Assembly: GCA_012974475.1 (NCBI GenBank) | Contig: JAAXQD010000051.1 | Location: forward strand, 1 to 23,407 | Source: Desulfobacterales bacterium | GTDB taxonomy: Bacteria; Desulfobacterota; Desulfobacteria; Desulfobacterales; UBA11574 | DNA length: 23,407 nucleotides | Direction of reading: 5' to 3' | Part shown: one piece after another, positions 15,290 to 23,407 of the stretch | How the letters are laid out: each line of letters opens with the position of its first letter | Numbering within the stretch: the stretch's first letter is position 1 | The notes under the pieces: generated by a model | What the model was told of the DNA's origin: nothing | Database searches by the model: none | The model's input: the letters and a program-made list of their open reading frames with translations, nothing else | Made by a program: the position numbers and the translations under genes

Positions 15290-17776
15290 CTAAGAGCATT
15301 TGGTAAAGCCGCAGAAATGGCAGATCATACAGCCCTCTTCAAAACTGACGGTGTGGCTGCATTCCGGGCAGATTTCTCCAAGGAGGCTGTTACCGTATCT
15401 GCTTTTCTTGTAGGAGCCGTCTTTCAAATACCTTTTCTCAAGAATTCTGCCAATTGCATCCGGGATCGACAAAACTAGGCCGCCATCTTGAAATACAGGA
15501 TGTTCTCCACCGATACCCTTCAGCTGCTCTATGATATTTTCTACCTTTACCCCGGATCTCAAAGCAAGGGAAACGAGCCTGCCGATGGCTTCTGTCTTTG
15601 CGGTGGTGGATCTTCCTGATTTGCCGATGGTTGCAAACACTTCAAAGGGCAGCCCTTCAAATTCAGTGACCGTGACGTACAGCTGCCCCATGCCTGTTTT
15701 CATTCTGGAGGTAAACCCCTCCAGTGTTTCAGGCCGTTCTTTGACCGTAGCAGTGGGGGTAGCGAAGGGCGTCTCCTTTCCGGCGAAGGAAAGAACCTGA
15801 TTTTCCTTGCTCCCGTCTCTGTAAATGGTGACGCCTTTACAATCCAACTCGTAGGCCAGATCATAAATTTTTTGTACATCGTCTACGGTGGCATCCCGGG
15901 ACAGGTTGACGGTCTTTGAAACAGCATTATCCGTGTGCTTTTGAAAAGCGGCCTGCATACGGATATGCCATTCGGGAGAAATATCATGTGCGGTTACAAA
16001 GACCTCACGAACATCTTCGGGGATTTCGTTTAAATGCTGAATGCCGCCATCCATGGCGATGGCATCCATCAACTCAGAACTATAAAAGCCTTTTTTTCTT
16101 GCTTCATTCTCAAAGTAAGGATTCACCTCTATGAGCTTGTCATTATCCATAACGTTTCGGACAAAACTCAATGCGAACAGCGGTTCGACCCCGCTGGAGC
16201 AATCTGCAATGATACTTAAAGTGCCGGTCGGCGCAATGGTGGTGGTCGCAGCATTTCGATAGATAGAGTCGTTTTTGTTTTTGAAAATGCTTTTATCGAA
16301 ATTGGGGAAAACGCCTCTCTCTTCGGCCAGATGTTTTGAGGCTTCATGAGACTCTTTTTGAATGAATCCCATCACTTCTTCTGCAATTTCAAGCGCCCCC
16401 TCCGTGTTATAGGGTATTTTCAATCGATAAAGCAGATCTGCAAACCCCATGACCCCAAGGCCGATTTTACGATTGCCTTGCACCATTTTTCCGATTTCCG
16501 GAAGGGGATATTTGGACATATCGATGGTGTTGTCTAAAAAGCGGACGCTCAACCATATAATATCTTTCAAGTGTTTAAAATCGATGGATGGCACTTCGTT
16601 ATCGTATGTTATAAATTTTGCCAGATTGATGGATCCAAGGTTGCAGGATTCCATTGGGAGCAGGGGTTGTTCTCCGCAAGGATTTGTACTTTCAATCTCC
16701 CCCAAAGCAGGGGTCGGATTATCCCGGTTGAGTCTGTCCAAAAAGATGATTCCCGGATCTCCGTTTTCCCAGGCCTGTTTTACCAAAGCTTGGTAGACTT
16801 CCGCGGCATTCAACTCCATTTTTTTGTTTTTGTCGCTCGGGTCTATCAAACGATAATTATCTTCTTTTTTTACAGCTTCCATGAAAGCGTCCGTAATACC
16901 GACGGAGATATTAAAGTTGTTCAATTCTTTATGTTCTTTTTTGCTGTGGATAAATTCCATAATATCCGGATGGTCAACTCTGAGAATCGCCATGTTTGCC
17001 CCTCTGCGAGTTCCACCCTGTTTGACCTGCTCAGTCGCCGTATTAAAGATTTTCATAAACGAAACCGGTCCGGAGGCGATGCCGCCGGTGGTTCCCACTC
17101 TGCTGTCTTTTGGACGCAAGCGGGAAAAAGAAAAACCCGTTCCTCCTCCTGATTTATGTATAATTGCCGCATTTTTCAATGAATCGAAAATACCCTCCAT
17201 GCTGTCTTCTACGGGAAGAACAAAGCAGGCTGCCAGTTGGCCCAGCCTCCGTCCCGAGTTCATCAACGTGGGTGAATTGGGTAGAAATTTCAGTTCGGTC
17301 ATCATATTGTAGAAAATATTTTCCATCTTATTCACATCAGCGTCATTACCGTACTTTTTTTCCGCCTTTGCAATGTGTTGGGCCACCCTTCTAAACATCT
17401 TTTCCGGCGTCTCCACCACTTTGCCGTTGTTGTTTTTCTTAAGATATCTTCTTTTCAATACGTTTTTAGCATTTTTGGAAAGATGAAGTCCATTCTTTAC
17501 AAAGATGGACTTATCCAGCCGAATGGGCGAAGTCTGAGTCAAACCGTATTCAACCAATTTTGTCTGGATCATTTTATCGATAATCGGCATGGTGATGGTA
17601 TGATTTTTCATATTGGCAATTTCTTTTCTCAAAAATCGGCTGATGTCCAGGGCCTGGTCAGTTTCAATTGGGTTGTCTTTGGCAAGGATATCCGAAAATA
17701 GTTGATCATCCCATTTGTACGCGGTTAAGTCGAAATGTCCATCATCGATAATTAGAATTTTTCCTTTGGAACCCAT
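15290..17776 (-). CDS. nrdJ: Adenosylcobalamin-dependent class II ribonucleotide reductase
   Basis: Reduces ribonucleotides to deoxyribonucleotides by a thiyl radical made from coenzyme B12, with or without oxygen. In the 828-aa protein the active-site triad is in NPCGE (N365, C367, E369), and the redox pair is C184 (AACFVLPV) and C378 (ESCNLGSINL), with the 11-residue spacing from C367 to C378 seen in Thermotoga NrdJ. Other landmarks are FLPNSPTLMNSG, SGGGTGFSFSRLRP, RRGANMAIL and PTGTLSIIADCSSGVEPLFAL. The C-terminus is a cysteine-rich ribbon (CPECSHTV...CMICHFCGFTKCS) that probably re-reduces the active site. The N-terminal 85 residues are extra and may include a degenerate ATP-cone; I am unsure. 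AGGAG lies eight bases before the ATG. Confidence 0.97.
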   Translation of the reverse strand: MGSKGKILIIDDGHFDLTAYKWDDQLFSDILAKDNPIETDQALDISRFLRKEIANMKNHTITMPIIDKMIQTKLVEYGLTQTSPIRLDKSIFVKNGLHLSKNAKNVLKRRYLKKNNNGKVVETPEKMFRRVAQHIAKAEKKYGNDADVNKMENIFYNMMTELKFLPNSPTLMNSGRRLGQLAACFVLPVEDSMEGIFDSLKNAAIIHKSGGGTGFSFSRLRPKDSRVGTTGGIASGPVSFMKIFNTATEQVKQGGTRRGANMAILRVDHPDIMEFIHSKKEHKELNNFNISVGITDAFMEAVKKEDNYRLIDPSDKNKKMELNAAEVYQALVKQAWENGDPGIIFLDRLNRDNPTPALGEIESTNPCGEQPLLPMESCNLGSINLAKFITYDNEVPSIDFKHLKDIIWLSVRFLDNTIDMSKYPLPEIGKMVQGNRKIGLGVMGFADLLYRLKIPYNTEGALEIAEEVMGFIQKESHEASKHLAEERGVFPNFDKSIFKNKNDSIYRNAATTTIAPTGTLSIIADCSSGVEPLFALSFVRNVMDNDKLIEVNPYFENEARKKGFYSSELMDAIAMDGGIQHLNEIPEDVREVFVTAHDISPEWHIRMQAAFQKHTDNAVSKTVNLSRDATVDDVQKIYDLAYELDCKGVTIYRDGSKENQVLSFAGKETPFATPTATVKERPETLEGFTSRMKTGMGQLYVTVTEFEGLPFEVFATIGKSGRSTTAKTEAIGRLVSLALRSGVKVENIIEQLKGIGGEHPVFQDGGLVLSIPDAIGRILEKRYLKDGSYKKSRYGNSLLGEICPECSHTVSFEEGCMICHFCGFTKCS

Positions 17777-18292
17777 TGCCGCACTCCTATATAATTGTTA
17801 TCGTCGTTATTCGGAAATTATCCATATCCGTACCATGTATGTTAAAATATGACAAGTATTGCATCGCTTGTTGATGTTATCCGAAGCCTGCCCGCGACGT
17901 CTTCGCCGCCGAGGCGTTCGGGAGACTTTTCTGCTCAAAAAAAAGAAATTCCGATACCATCAAGTTTTGATCAACCCTTAAAAGTCTATTAATTCGAAAT
18001 CGTCAATCTTTCAGTGTCGGGAAATCGAATTTTATTCTGTTTGGATGAGGTTGTTATCGACTTTATCGAGTAAAAATTATACTGGCTAAAAAACCTGTTA
18101 AAACTTGCAAAAATTAATCGGCAGGTCTGTTGGAAAGTTTCGAGTCCAAATTTTCCATACTATATGTAGTATGTCAAGAAAAAAAAAGCGCAACATCTGC
18201 ACATTTTATAGCTATTGAAGGCTAACTCGCTGAAAGCTTTAAAAAGAAAGTTTGAAAAATTATTTAAAATCCCATAAGGGGTGACGATAGAT
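17777..18292. other. Divergent spacer between nrdJ and the hydrolase gene
   Basis: About 500 A+T-rich bases with no credible gene on either strand. It holds a GC-rich hairpin-forming stretch (about 17885-17932), an NrdR-box-like palindrome at 18157-18172, and ribosome sites at both ends. I looked for a cobalamin riboswitch (B12 box) upstream of nrdJ and did not find one. Confidence 0.5.
18157..18177 (-). promoter_or_regulatory. NrdR-box-like palindrome overlapping a TTGACA
   Basis: ATACTATATGTAGTAT (18157-18172) has perfect 6-bp arms ATACTA/TAGTAT around TATG and fits the general NrdR operator pattern (core CTATAT-N-TAG). On the minus strand a perfect -35 TTGACA (18172-18177) touches it, so bound NrdR would block that promoter; the -10 box 17 bases on is poor (AAAATT). 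It points at nrdJ, about 380 bases away. NrdR sites normally come in pairs about 31 bases apart and I see no second box. Confidence 0.45.
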
Positions 18293-19126
18293 ATGGTGGT
18301 AAAAGTTGTTACATGGACGCTATTTATATACTTTGCCTACTGTGGCTTGCTCTTCCTCGTTCAGCGACAGATGCTGTTTCCTCGTTATCTTGTCGAAACC
18401 CCTTCTCAAGATGAAGACATACCCTTTGTGGAAAAGATCTGGATAGAAACAGGTGCTGGAAAAATCGAGGCCTGGTTTCTACCGCCGGATCCGGTCAACG
18501 AGGCAAAGCCGGCGCCAGCGGTTATTTTCGCCCACGGAAACGGAGAACTCATCGATTTCTGGCCCCATGAATTAAAAAAATTCAATCGTTTTGGAGTCGG
18601 GGTGTTCCTTGTGGAGTATCCGGGGTATGGACGGTCCCAGGGGACGCCTTCACAAAAAAATATCACCGAGGCATTCAACCGTGCTTACGATGTTCTCATT
18701 GAACGCCAAGATGTGGACCCGACCAAAATCATTTTATTCGGGCGTTCCGTAGGCGGTGGGGCGGTGTGCACACTTGCCGCCCAGCGACCTTCTGCTGCAC
18801 TGATTCTCATGTCAGCCTTTATCAGTGTCCGGTCGTTTGCAAAAAGGTACCTTGCGCCCGCGTTGCTGGTCAGAGATCCGTTTGATAATCTATCAGTTGT
18901 CCGTGACTATAAGGGACCGACCCTTGTCATCCATGGCAAATTCGACGAGGTCATTCCCTATTCCCATGGAATGACCCTTTACAAGGCATCCCGTAACGCC
19001 GCAATGATCACCTATAAAAGCGGACATAACGATTGTCCGCCGAATTGGAACGTCTTCTGGCGGGATATTGAATCGTTTCTGCGTCGTTCCGGAATCATTG
19101 AAAATTCCAAGTTATCCCTATCTTGA
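18293..19126 (+). CDS. Membrane-anchored alpha/beta hydrolase
   Basis: A 277-aa serine hydrolase of the BEM46/YfhR-like group. It has an N-terminal hydrophobic anchor (about residues 3-22), the oxyanion region HGNGE (81-85), the nucleophile elbow GRSVGG with Ser152, and Asp218 (HGKFDE) and His245 (SGHND) to complete the triad. The substrate is unknown; relatives are esterases or thioesterases. The start is set at the ATG at 18293 because AAGGGGTGA ends eight bases upstream; a GTG at 18281 lies inside that site and is unlikely. The gene stands alone between nrdJ (divergent) and the phosphate genes (convergent). Confidence 0.87.
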   Translation: MVVKVVTWTLFIYFAYCGLLFLVQRQMLFPRYLVETPSQDEDIPFVEKIWIETGAGKIEAWFLPPDPVNEAKPAPAVIFAHGNGELIDFWPHELKKFNRFGVGVFLVEYPGYGRSQGTPSQKNITEAFNRAYDVLIERQDVDPTKIILFGRSVGGGAVCTLAAQRPSAALILMSAFISVRSFAKRYLAPALLVRDPFDNLSVVRDYKGPTLVIHGKFDEVIPYSHGMTLYKASRNAAMITYKSGHNDCPPNWNVFWRDIESFLRRSGIIENSKLSLS

Positions 19127-19164
19127 AATAGACTTGGCAGTGAACGTTGATAATCGTAAAAACC

Positions 19165-19833
19165 CTATCTGGCGACCATGGCCCGCATCATGTCACCGGC
19201 ATTTTCAGCATGATCTGCGATGGAGCCGATTATTTCAGCCAGTCTGACGATATGAAAAACAGTGACGGCATCGATATCCATATTCAGCACTTTTTGCTTA
19301 ACGATGTCTTCTAATTTATCGGCTTCATGTTCCTTCTGGCGTAGGGTATGGATAATATTTTTAATCACCACCCGCTGGGCTTCGGAGTAATTTTTAAAGT
19401 ATTTTCTTGCTTCGGAAACCATCTCACCGAGCTGTTCGATAGGTTCGATTACAGCGTCCGCCAGATTGACAAAGTCTTTTTCAAGTTCAGCGGGAATTCC
19501 CGGTTCGGGTCTAAAAGAGATCCAATCAAGAGCATCTTCGACGGCATCGATAACTTGATCCTGTTCTCTTAAATATCTGAACAGCAGAAAATTATAAACC
19601 GGCATCAGAGTACCTTTGGGCAGATGCCCGCGGATACGTCGTTTGATGGCGTCAGCGTCACTTTCCAGCCGGATGACTTCCTGTCTGAATTCTTCAAATG
19701 TTTTGCATTTTTCTGAAAGATGACACTCGATGGCCTGCTGAAACGCCCAGCCACATTCTTTCACCTTTTCGGCATGTTCCTGAAGGCCTTCAAAAGGTGA
19801 TGTCATAAACATTGAAAAAAATGGTAACCGCAT
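19165..19833 (-). CDS. DUF47 (PhoU-like) protein paired with Pit transporter
   Basis: A 222-aa all-helical protein of the DUF47/TIGR00153 family, structurally like PhoU, with the family features ESDADAIKRRIRGHLPKGTLMPVYNFLLFRYLREQDQVIDAVEDALDWI and LRQKEHEADKLEDIVKQKVL. Such genes usually accompany pit transporters and are thought to control phosphate uptake or bind metal-phosphate. The start is taken at the ATG at 19833, since AAGGAG ends six bases before it; the ATG at 19839 directly abuts the same site. It lies a few bases after the pit stop, and the two must be co-transcribed. Confidence 0.92.
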   Translation of the reverse strand: MRLPFFSMFMTSPFEGLQEHAEKVKECGWAFQQAIECHLSEKCKTFEEFRQEVIRLESDADAIKRRIRGHLPKGTLMPVYNFLLFRYLREQDQVIDAVEDALDWISFRPEPGIPAELEKDFVNLADAVIEPIEQLGEMVSEARKYFKNYSEAQRVVIKNIIHTLRQKEHEADKLEDIVKQKVLNMDIDAVTVFHIVRLAEIIGSIADHAENAGDMMRAMVAR

Positions 19834-19845
19834 TGCCATCTCCTT

Positions 19846-21069
19846 TCATAAAATGATTTGAAGTAGTTTAAAAATGACCATACTGGTAAGCGCAGCTGCG
19901 GGCACGGTCAACACCCAGTATACCATAATTTTGAAAACAATGCCAAAATTAACCGCCTCGATTCCGCGTGCCAGACCGACTCCCAAAACCCCGCCGACGG
20001 CCGCATGGGTTGTAGAAACCGGCAGGCCCATTTTTGAAGCCACAAGAACCGTCGTTGCCGCTGAAAATTCAACGGCAAACCCACGTGTATTGCTCAGTGT
20101 CGTAATTTTTTTGCCCATGGTGTCCATGACACGGTGACCGGCCATGGCGATGCCGCAGGCAATCCCGACGCCGCCAAACAGGAGGAGAAAAAGAGGCACC
20201 GGCACTTTAGCACCGACACTACCGGTTTTTACCAGAAAATAAATCACAGCCAAAGGACCGATGGCGTTGGCCACATCGTTTGCACCCTGGGCAAGGGCAA
20301 CATAGCAGGCGGTTCCCACCTGTATACGCCGGAAGATCCCCTCTGCTCCGGATTCCTTATCTTTAACAAATCGTTTCAAAACCGCCATCCCTGCAAATCC
20401 CAATAAAACAGACAGGATGATGGCAACGGCCAGAGATGCCGACGGACCCAAGTCCATCTTTTTCCCCAGAGGGGTCTTAAACAAAAACGACAAGACCACA
20501 ACAAAAAAAGTAATGCCGATAAAAACCGGCGATAATTTTAATGATCGGGCAAATGTATCCTTTTTGGAAAGTATTAATCGTACGATAATTTTGAAAATTA
20601 AGTAGGCGATAACGACGCTAAATAGCGGTGAAATGATCCAGCTCAACACCACTGCAAAGAGCTTCCCCCAATTGATGACCGTAAATCCTCCGGCCATAAT
20701 CCCAAAACCGATCATAGCGCCCACGATGGAATGGGTTGTGGAGACCGGAAGTGATTTCCAGGTGGCGAAACTGACCCAAAGCGCTGCGGCAAGAAGGGCT
20801 GAAAGCGCACCGGTAAGGGCCACATGAGGATCGGTCATGATATCCGTGGAGACAATACCCTTACGAATGGTATTGGTCACGTGGGATCCAATAAATACAG
20901 CACCGATGATATTCAAGATCCCGGCAAGAAATATGGCCTGGCGAATGGTAATCGCCTTGGCACCCACAGATGAAGCCATGGAGTTGGCCACATCATTGGC
21001 GCCGATGTTCCAGGCCATGTAAAAACCAAAAATGTAACCGACAATCAGGATGTAATACTCTTGAGGCAT
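19846..21069 (-). CDS. Inorganic phosphate transporter, Pit family
   Basis: Cytoplasmic membrane carrier that imports phosphate, typically as a metal-phosphate complex with protons or with sodium in the PiT family. The protein has about ten membrane segments and the two inverted PD001131-type signatures: GYIFGFYMAWNIGANDVANSMASSVGA near the N-terminus and ALAQGANDVANAIGPLAVI in the second half, each followed by a P-V-S-T-T-H-S/A motif (LPVSTTHSIVGAMIGFG, LPVSTTHAAVGGVLGVG). I choose the ATG at 21069 (407 aa), which begins MPQEYYILIVGYIFGFY as in relatives; an ATG at 21120 would add 17 residues and has an AAGGA too close to it. Followed directly by the DUF47 gene. Confidence 0.93.
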   Translation of the reverse strand: MPQEYYILIVGYIFGFYMAWNIGANDVANSMASSVGAKAITIRQAIFLAGILNIIGAVFIGSHVTNTIRKGIVSTDIMTDPHVALTGALSALLAAALWVSFATWKSLPVSTTHSIVGAMIGFGIMAGGFTVINWGKLFAVVLSWIISPLFSVVIAYLIFKIIVRLILSKKDTFARSLKLSPVFIGITFFVVVLSFLFKTPLGKKMDLGPSASLAVAIILSVLLGFAGMAVLKRFVKDKESGAEGIFRRIQVGTACYVALAQGANDVANAIGPLAVIYFLVKTGSVGAKVPVPLFLLLFGGVGIACGIAMAGHRVMDTMGKKITTLSNTRGFAVEFSAATTVLVASKMGLPVSTTHAAVGGVLGVGLARGIEAVNFGIVFKIMVYWVLTVPAAALTSMVIFKLLQIIL

Positions 21070-21267
21070 TATTCTCAAATTGATAAGATTAAGGAACGAC
21101 GGGCTGTGCCGCAAACCCATTCCTTGAATCTTGTACAGGGAGGTTCAATTTTCAGCGGCAGTGTTCTCTGGGCACATATCACGGCTTAATTTTTGAATCA
21201 ATCATAAACATAAGGGTTTCTTGGAAGTCTATTTTGTTCTGCTTGATGGGATACTATTTTCAAAAAG

Positions 21268-23199
21268 CTAAAATGTCATCGCCGAACACTTTTCGAGAAT
21301 GTCATCGGGGATATCATCAAGAAAACGGGACGGCCGGTTTAAAACCATTCCGGAGATTCTGTCATAGACGGTCCCGGGATAGGTGAAAAATAGGCGTTCC
21401 TTGGCCCGGGTGGCCGCAACATAGATAAGCCTTAACTCTTCTTCAAGTGCTTTTTCATCGTGAACGGCATGGGTCGACGGAAATCGTCCGTCAAGGGCCC
21501 ATATAATAAATACCGTGTGCCATTCAAGGCCTTTGGCAGAGTGAATGGTGGAAAGAATTAAACGGTCGTCATCAGGCTTGTCCGCAAGAAAACCGTCATG
21601 GGAACTCGTATTCGGAGGCTCCAAGGTCATATCGGCTAAAAAACGTTCAAGATTATCGTATCGTTCCATAATGGTCATAAGATGCTCAAGGTCTTTCGCC
21701 CGCTTGGGATGATCATCATATTTATTTATTAATATGGGAGTATAATATTTCACAACAGCTTCACCCAATCGAACAACTGACATTTCGGATGGATCAATAC
21801 TCGAAAAGAGATTTTTGAGTCTGTCTAAACTTTTTGATTGTTTTGATTTAAGTTTCTTTTTAAACAATCCGGAATATCCTGATTGCTCAGATGAAATCGA
21901 TTCAAAAATATCAAGGGCGGTTTTGGGGCCGATATTGTCTAAAAGGAGAAGTATTCTATACCAGCTCAACTTGTCGTAGGGATTAAGCAGAAGTCTGACG
22001 TGGGCCAGAATATCCTTAATATGTGCAGATTCGATGAACTTAAAACCACCGACTTTAACAAAAGGGATCCCTTCTCTGTTCAGTTCGATTTCGAGATCAA
22101 AAGAATGAAAACTTGCTCTAAAAAGGACGGCTATCTGATTTAACGGCACACCGTTGCGATTCAGCGCCTGGATCCTTTCAACCACAAATTGTGATTGCCT
22201 GTTTTCGCTCCCGGCATTCACAAGCAAGGGCAACGACCCGCCGCTCTTTCGCGTGAAAAGAGTTTTAGAATATTTCTGTCTCGCTCGGTCGATAATCACA
22301 TTGGTGAGTTTTAAAATCGGCTGGACACTTCGATAGTTTTCTTCCAGTCTAATTATCCGGGTTCCAGGAAATTTTTCGGGAAATCTTATGATATTTTCGA
22401 AATTTGCGCCCCTGAAAGCATAAATGCTCTGGGAATCATCTCCGACAACCATAACATTGTTGTTGCCGGCAAGAAGACATACGATTTCCGCTTGAATTTT
22501 ATTTGTATCTTGATATTCGTCGACCATCAGATAGTGGTAGGTCGAACAGATTTTTTCACGAACATCAGGATGATCTTTCAAAAGAACTTCCAAGTATATC
22601 AGAAGATCGTCATAATCAAAATAATTATGCTCTGCTTTTTGTTTTCGGTACGCATCGGAGATGGCATGAATAGATTCAAGATGACGGCTGAAATGAGGAT
22701 AGTCATCTAAGATGATATCTTCAATGGACAAGTTTTTGTTAACAGCCCTGCTGAAAATATTTCCCAAGGTTTGCTTCCGGGGCAAAGAACCCGACTTTGA
22801 TACCCCTTTCATTTCTTTTCTTAGCATACTGATGAGGTTTTCCGAATCAGATCGATCGATTATAGAAAAACCATGATTGAATCCTATTCTGGAAGCATAT
22901 TTTCGCAGCATCGAATAGGCAAAAGAATGAAAAGTTCCGCCGGCAACGCCTTCACATCGATTGTCGAGAATCCGTGAGGCCCTTTTTAGCATTTCCTGGG
23001 ATGCTTTGCGGGTAAACGTCAATAGGAGGATGGCGCTTGGAGAAATGCCTTCTTCTACGAGACGTGCCACCCGGTATGTCAGGGTTCTTGTCTTCCCGCT
23101 TCCTGCTCCGGCAATGACAAGAAGCGGGCCTTTTGTAATATTAACGGCTTGGAATTGGGAAGGATTGAGTTCTTTTTTATATGCAATTCGAAATTTCAT
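21268..23199 (-). CDS. UvrD/Rep-family superfamily 1 DNA helicase
   Basis: A 643-aa 3'-5' DNA helicase, probably in repair or replication restart. All SF1A motifs are present: Q-motif LNPSQFQAV (11-19), Walker A AGAGSGKT (30-37), motif Ia TFTRKASQEM, Walker B VDEYQDT (226-232), motif III VVGDDSQSIYAFRGA (251-265), motif IV LEENYRS, motif V STIHSAKGLEW and motif VI YVAATRAKERL. It is shorter than PcrA/UvrD (about 720 aa) and lacks their C-terminal extension; the size is nearer Rep, and the exact subfamily is unresolved. It ends 147 bases before the region in front of the pit gene. No partner gene (such as an AddB or RecB-type nuclease) is linked, and no nuclease domain is present. Confidence 0.93.
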   Translation of the reverse strand: MKFRIAYKKELNPSQFQAVNITKGPLLVIAGAGSGKTRTLTYRVARLVEEGISPSAILLLTFTRKASQEMLKRASRILDNRCEGVAGGTFHSFAYSMLRKYASRIGFNHGFSIIDRSDSENLISMLRKEMKGVSKSGSLPRKQTLGNIFSRAVNKNLSIEDIILDDYPHFSRHLESIHAISDAYRKQKAEHNYFDYDDLLIYLEVLLKDHPDVREKICSTYHYLMVDEYQDTNKIQAEIVCLLAGNNNVMVVGDDSQSIYAFRGANFENIIRFPEKFPGTRIIRLEENYRSVQPILKLTNVIIDRARQKYSKTLFTRKSGGSLPLLVNAGSENRQSQFVVERIQALNRNGVPLNQIAVLFRASFHSFDLEIELNREGIPFVKVGGFKFIESAHIKDILAHVRLLLNPYDKLSWYRILLLLDNIGPKTALDIFESISSEQSGYSGLFKKKLKSKQSKSLDRLKNLFSSIDPSEMSVVRLGEAVVKYYTPILINKYDDHPKRAKDLEHLMTIMERYDNLERFLADMTLEPPNTSSHDGFLADKPDDDRLILSTIHSAKGLEWHTVFIIWALDGRFPSTHAVHDEKALEEELRLIYVAATRAKERLFFTYPGTVYDRISGMVLNRPSRFLDDIPDDILEKCSAMTF

Positions 23200-23370
23200 T
23201 TTTCAATAAAAGAAGAAACTAACAAGCGACTTAAAACGCTTTTATCCCTTCTTTATAACTCTCGCAATTAAATTAGAATATAACATGGTAATTATCATTT
23301 ACAATACATCGTCACTTCGTTTGCGGGCGGTTCCGGGTAAATTTTTCAAAAATTTTTATCTGTCACATGG

Positions 23371-23407
23371 CTGTCTCTTATACACATCTGACGCTGCCGA
23401 CGAATAG
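23371..23407 (+). other. Illumina Nextera adapter read-through (artefact)
   Basis: The Tn5 mosaic end CTGTCTCTTATACACATCT (23371-23389) is followed by GACGCTGCCGACGA (23390-23403), the Nextera read-2-side adapter as seen in read-through, and the window then ends with ATAG (23404-23407). ATAG equals the first four bases of the reverse complement of the i5 index I remember as S502/N502. These 37 bases are not genomic and should be trimmed. Confidence 0.97.

Noticed and set aside
17777..18150. Cobalamin riboswitch upstream of nrdJ
   Set aside because: A class II reductase could be linked to B12, but I found no B12-box sequence on the minus strand of the leader. A covariance search would settle it.
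21268..23199. Helicase as part of a defence island
   Set aside because: All motifs fit a housekeeping UvrD/Rep helicase; there is no nuclease domain, methylase, effector or other defence gene next to it.
23371..23389. Natural Tn5/IS50 end
   Set aside because: The 19-bp mosaic end continues into Illumina adapter sequence rather than into IS50, so it is a library artefact.
1..23407. CRISPR arrays, tRNA or rRNA genes
   Set aside because: No regularly spaced direct repeats were seen, and I recognised no tRNA or rRNA sequence; the only RNA gene supported is ffs. The check was by eye.

Overview
The window reads as a whole contig of moderate G+C from an anaerobic member of the Desulfobacterota (the former Deltaproteobacteria, Desulfobacterales-like). 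This is inferred from gene content: a cobalamin-dependent class II ribonucleotide reductase, a tungsten-type aldehyde:ferredoxin oxidoreductase with a ThiS/MoaD-like partner, a yggT-divIVA-pilT cluster with an MJ0042 zinc-ribbon protein, and an actinobacterial-looking extended SRP RNA. No 16S gene is present, so the placement is inference. The last 37 bases are Nextera adapter read-through, so the right edge is an assembly end and not biology.

Layout. 1-1094: non-coding, with the SRP RNA gene (ffs, minus strand) and its promoter, then a complete 165-bp MITE-like element with a 5-bp target duplication, then a good sigma-70 promoter for tilS. 1095-6350 (+): tilS, ftsH, folP and coaX (tRNA-Ile lysidine formation, membrane protein quality control, folate and CoA synthesis). 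6351-6490: a second palindromic element between convergent genes. 6537-10598 (-): yggT, divIVA, pilT, a pilU-like gene, an MJ0042 zinc-ribbon/pseudo-receiver gene and a 49-aa gene, probably one transcription unit for type IV pilus retraction and envelope or cell-pole functions. 10599-10933: divergent intergenic region with a promoter and a block of inverted repeats. 10934-14140 (+): proC, an AOR-family oxidoreductase and a translationally coupled MoaD/ThiS-like sulfur carrier. 14217-14904: a partial MITE copy joined to the 3' part of a ccdA gene, whose 5' part is gone. 14924-17776 (-): a small membrane protein and class II RNR (nrdJ). 17777-18280: a 504-bp divergent spacer holding an NrdR-box-like palindrome. 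18293-19126 (+): a membrane-anchored alpha/beta hydrolase. 19165-21120 (-): a DUF47 (PhoU-like) protein and a Pit phosphate transporter. 21268-23199 (-): a UvrD/Rep-type helicase.

Most of the window is housekeeping. The most unusual parts are the family of structured repeats, in which two kinds of element share a core but have different terminal inverted repeats, the ccdA truncation exactly at the edge of one copy, the AOR protein with non-standard cysteine spacing and its overlapping sulfur carrier, the zinc-ribbon protein with an Asn in place of the receiver Asp, and the NrdR-like operator upstream of nrdJ. I do not see a CRISPR array, a toxin-antitoxin pair, an integrase or a recognisable new defence system.
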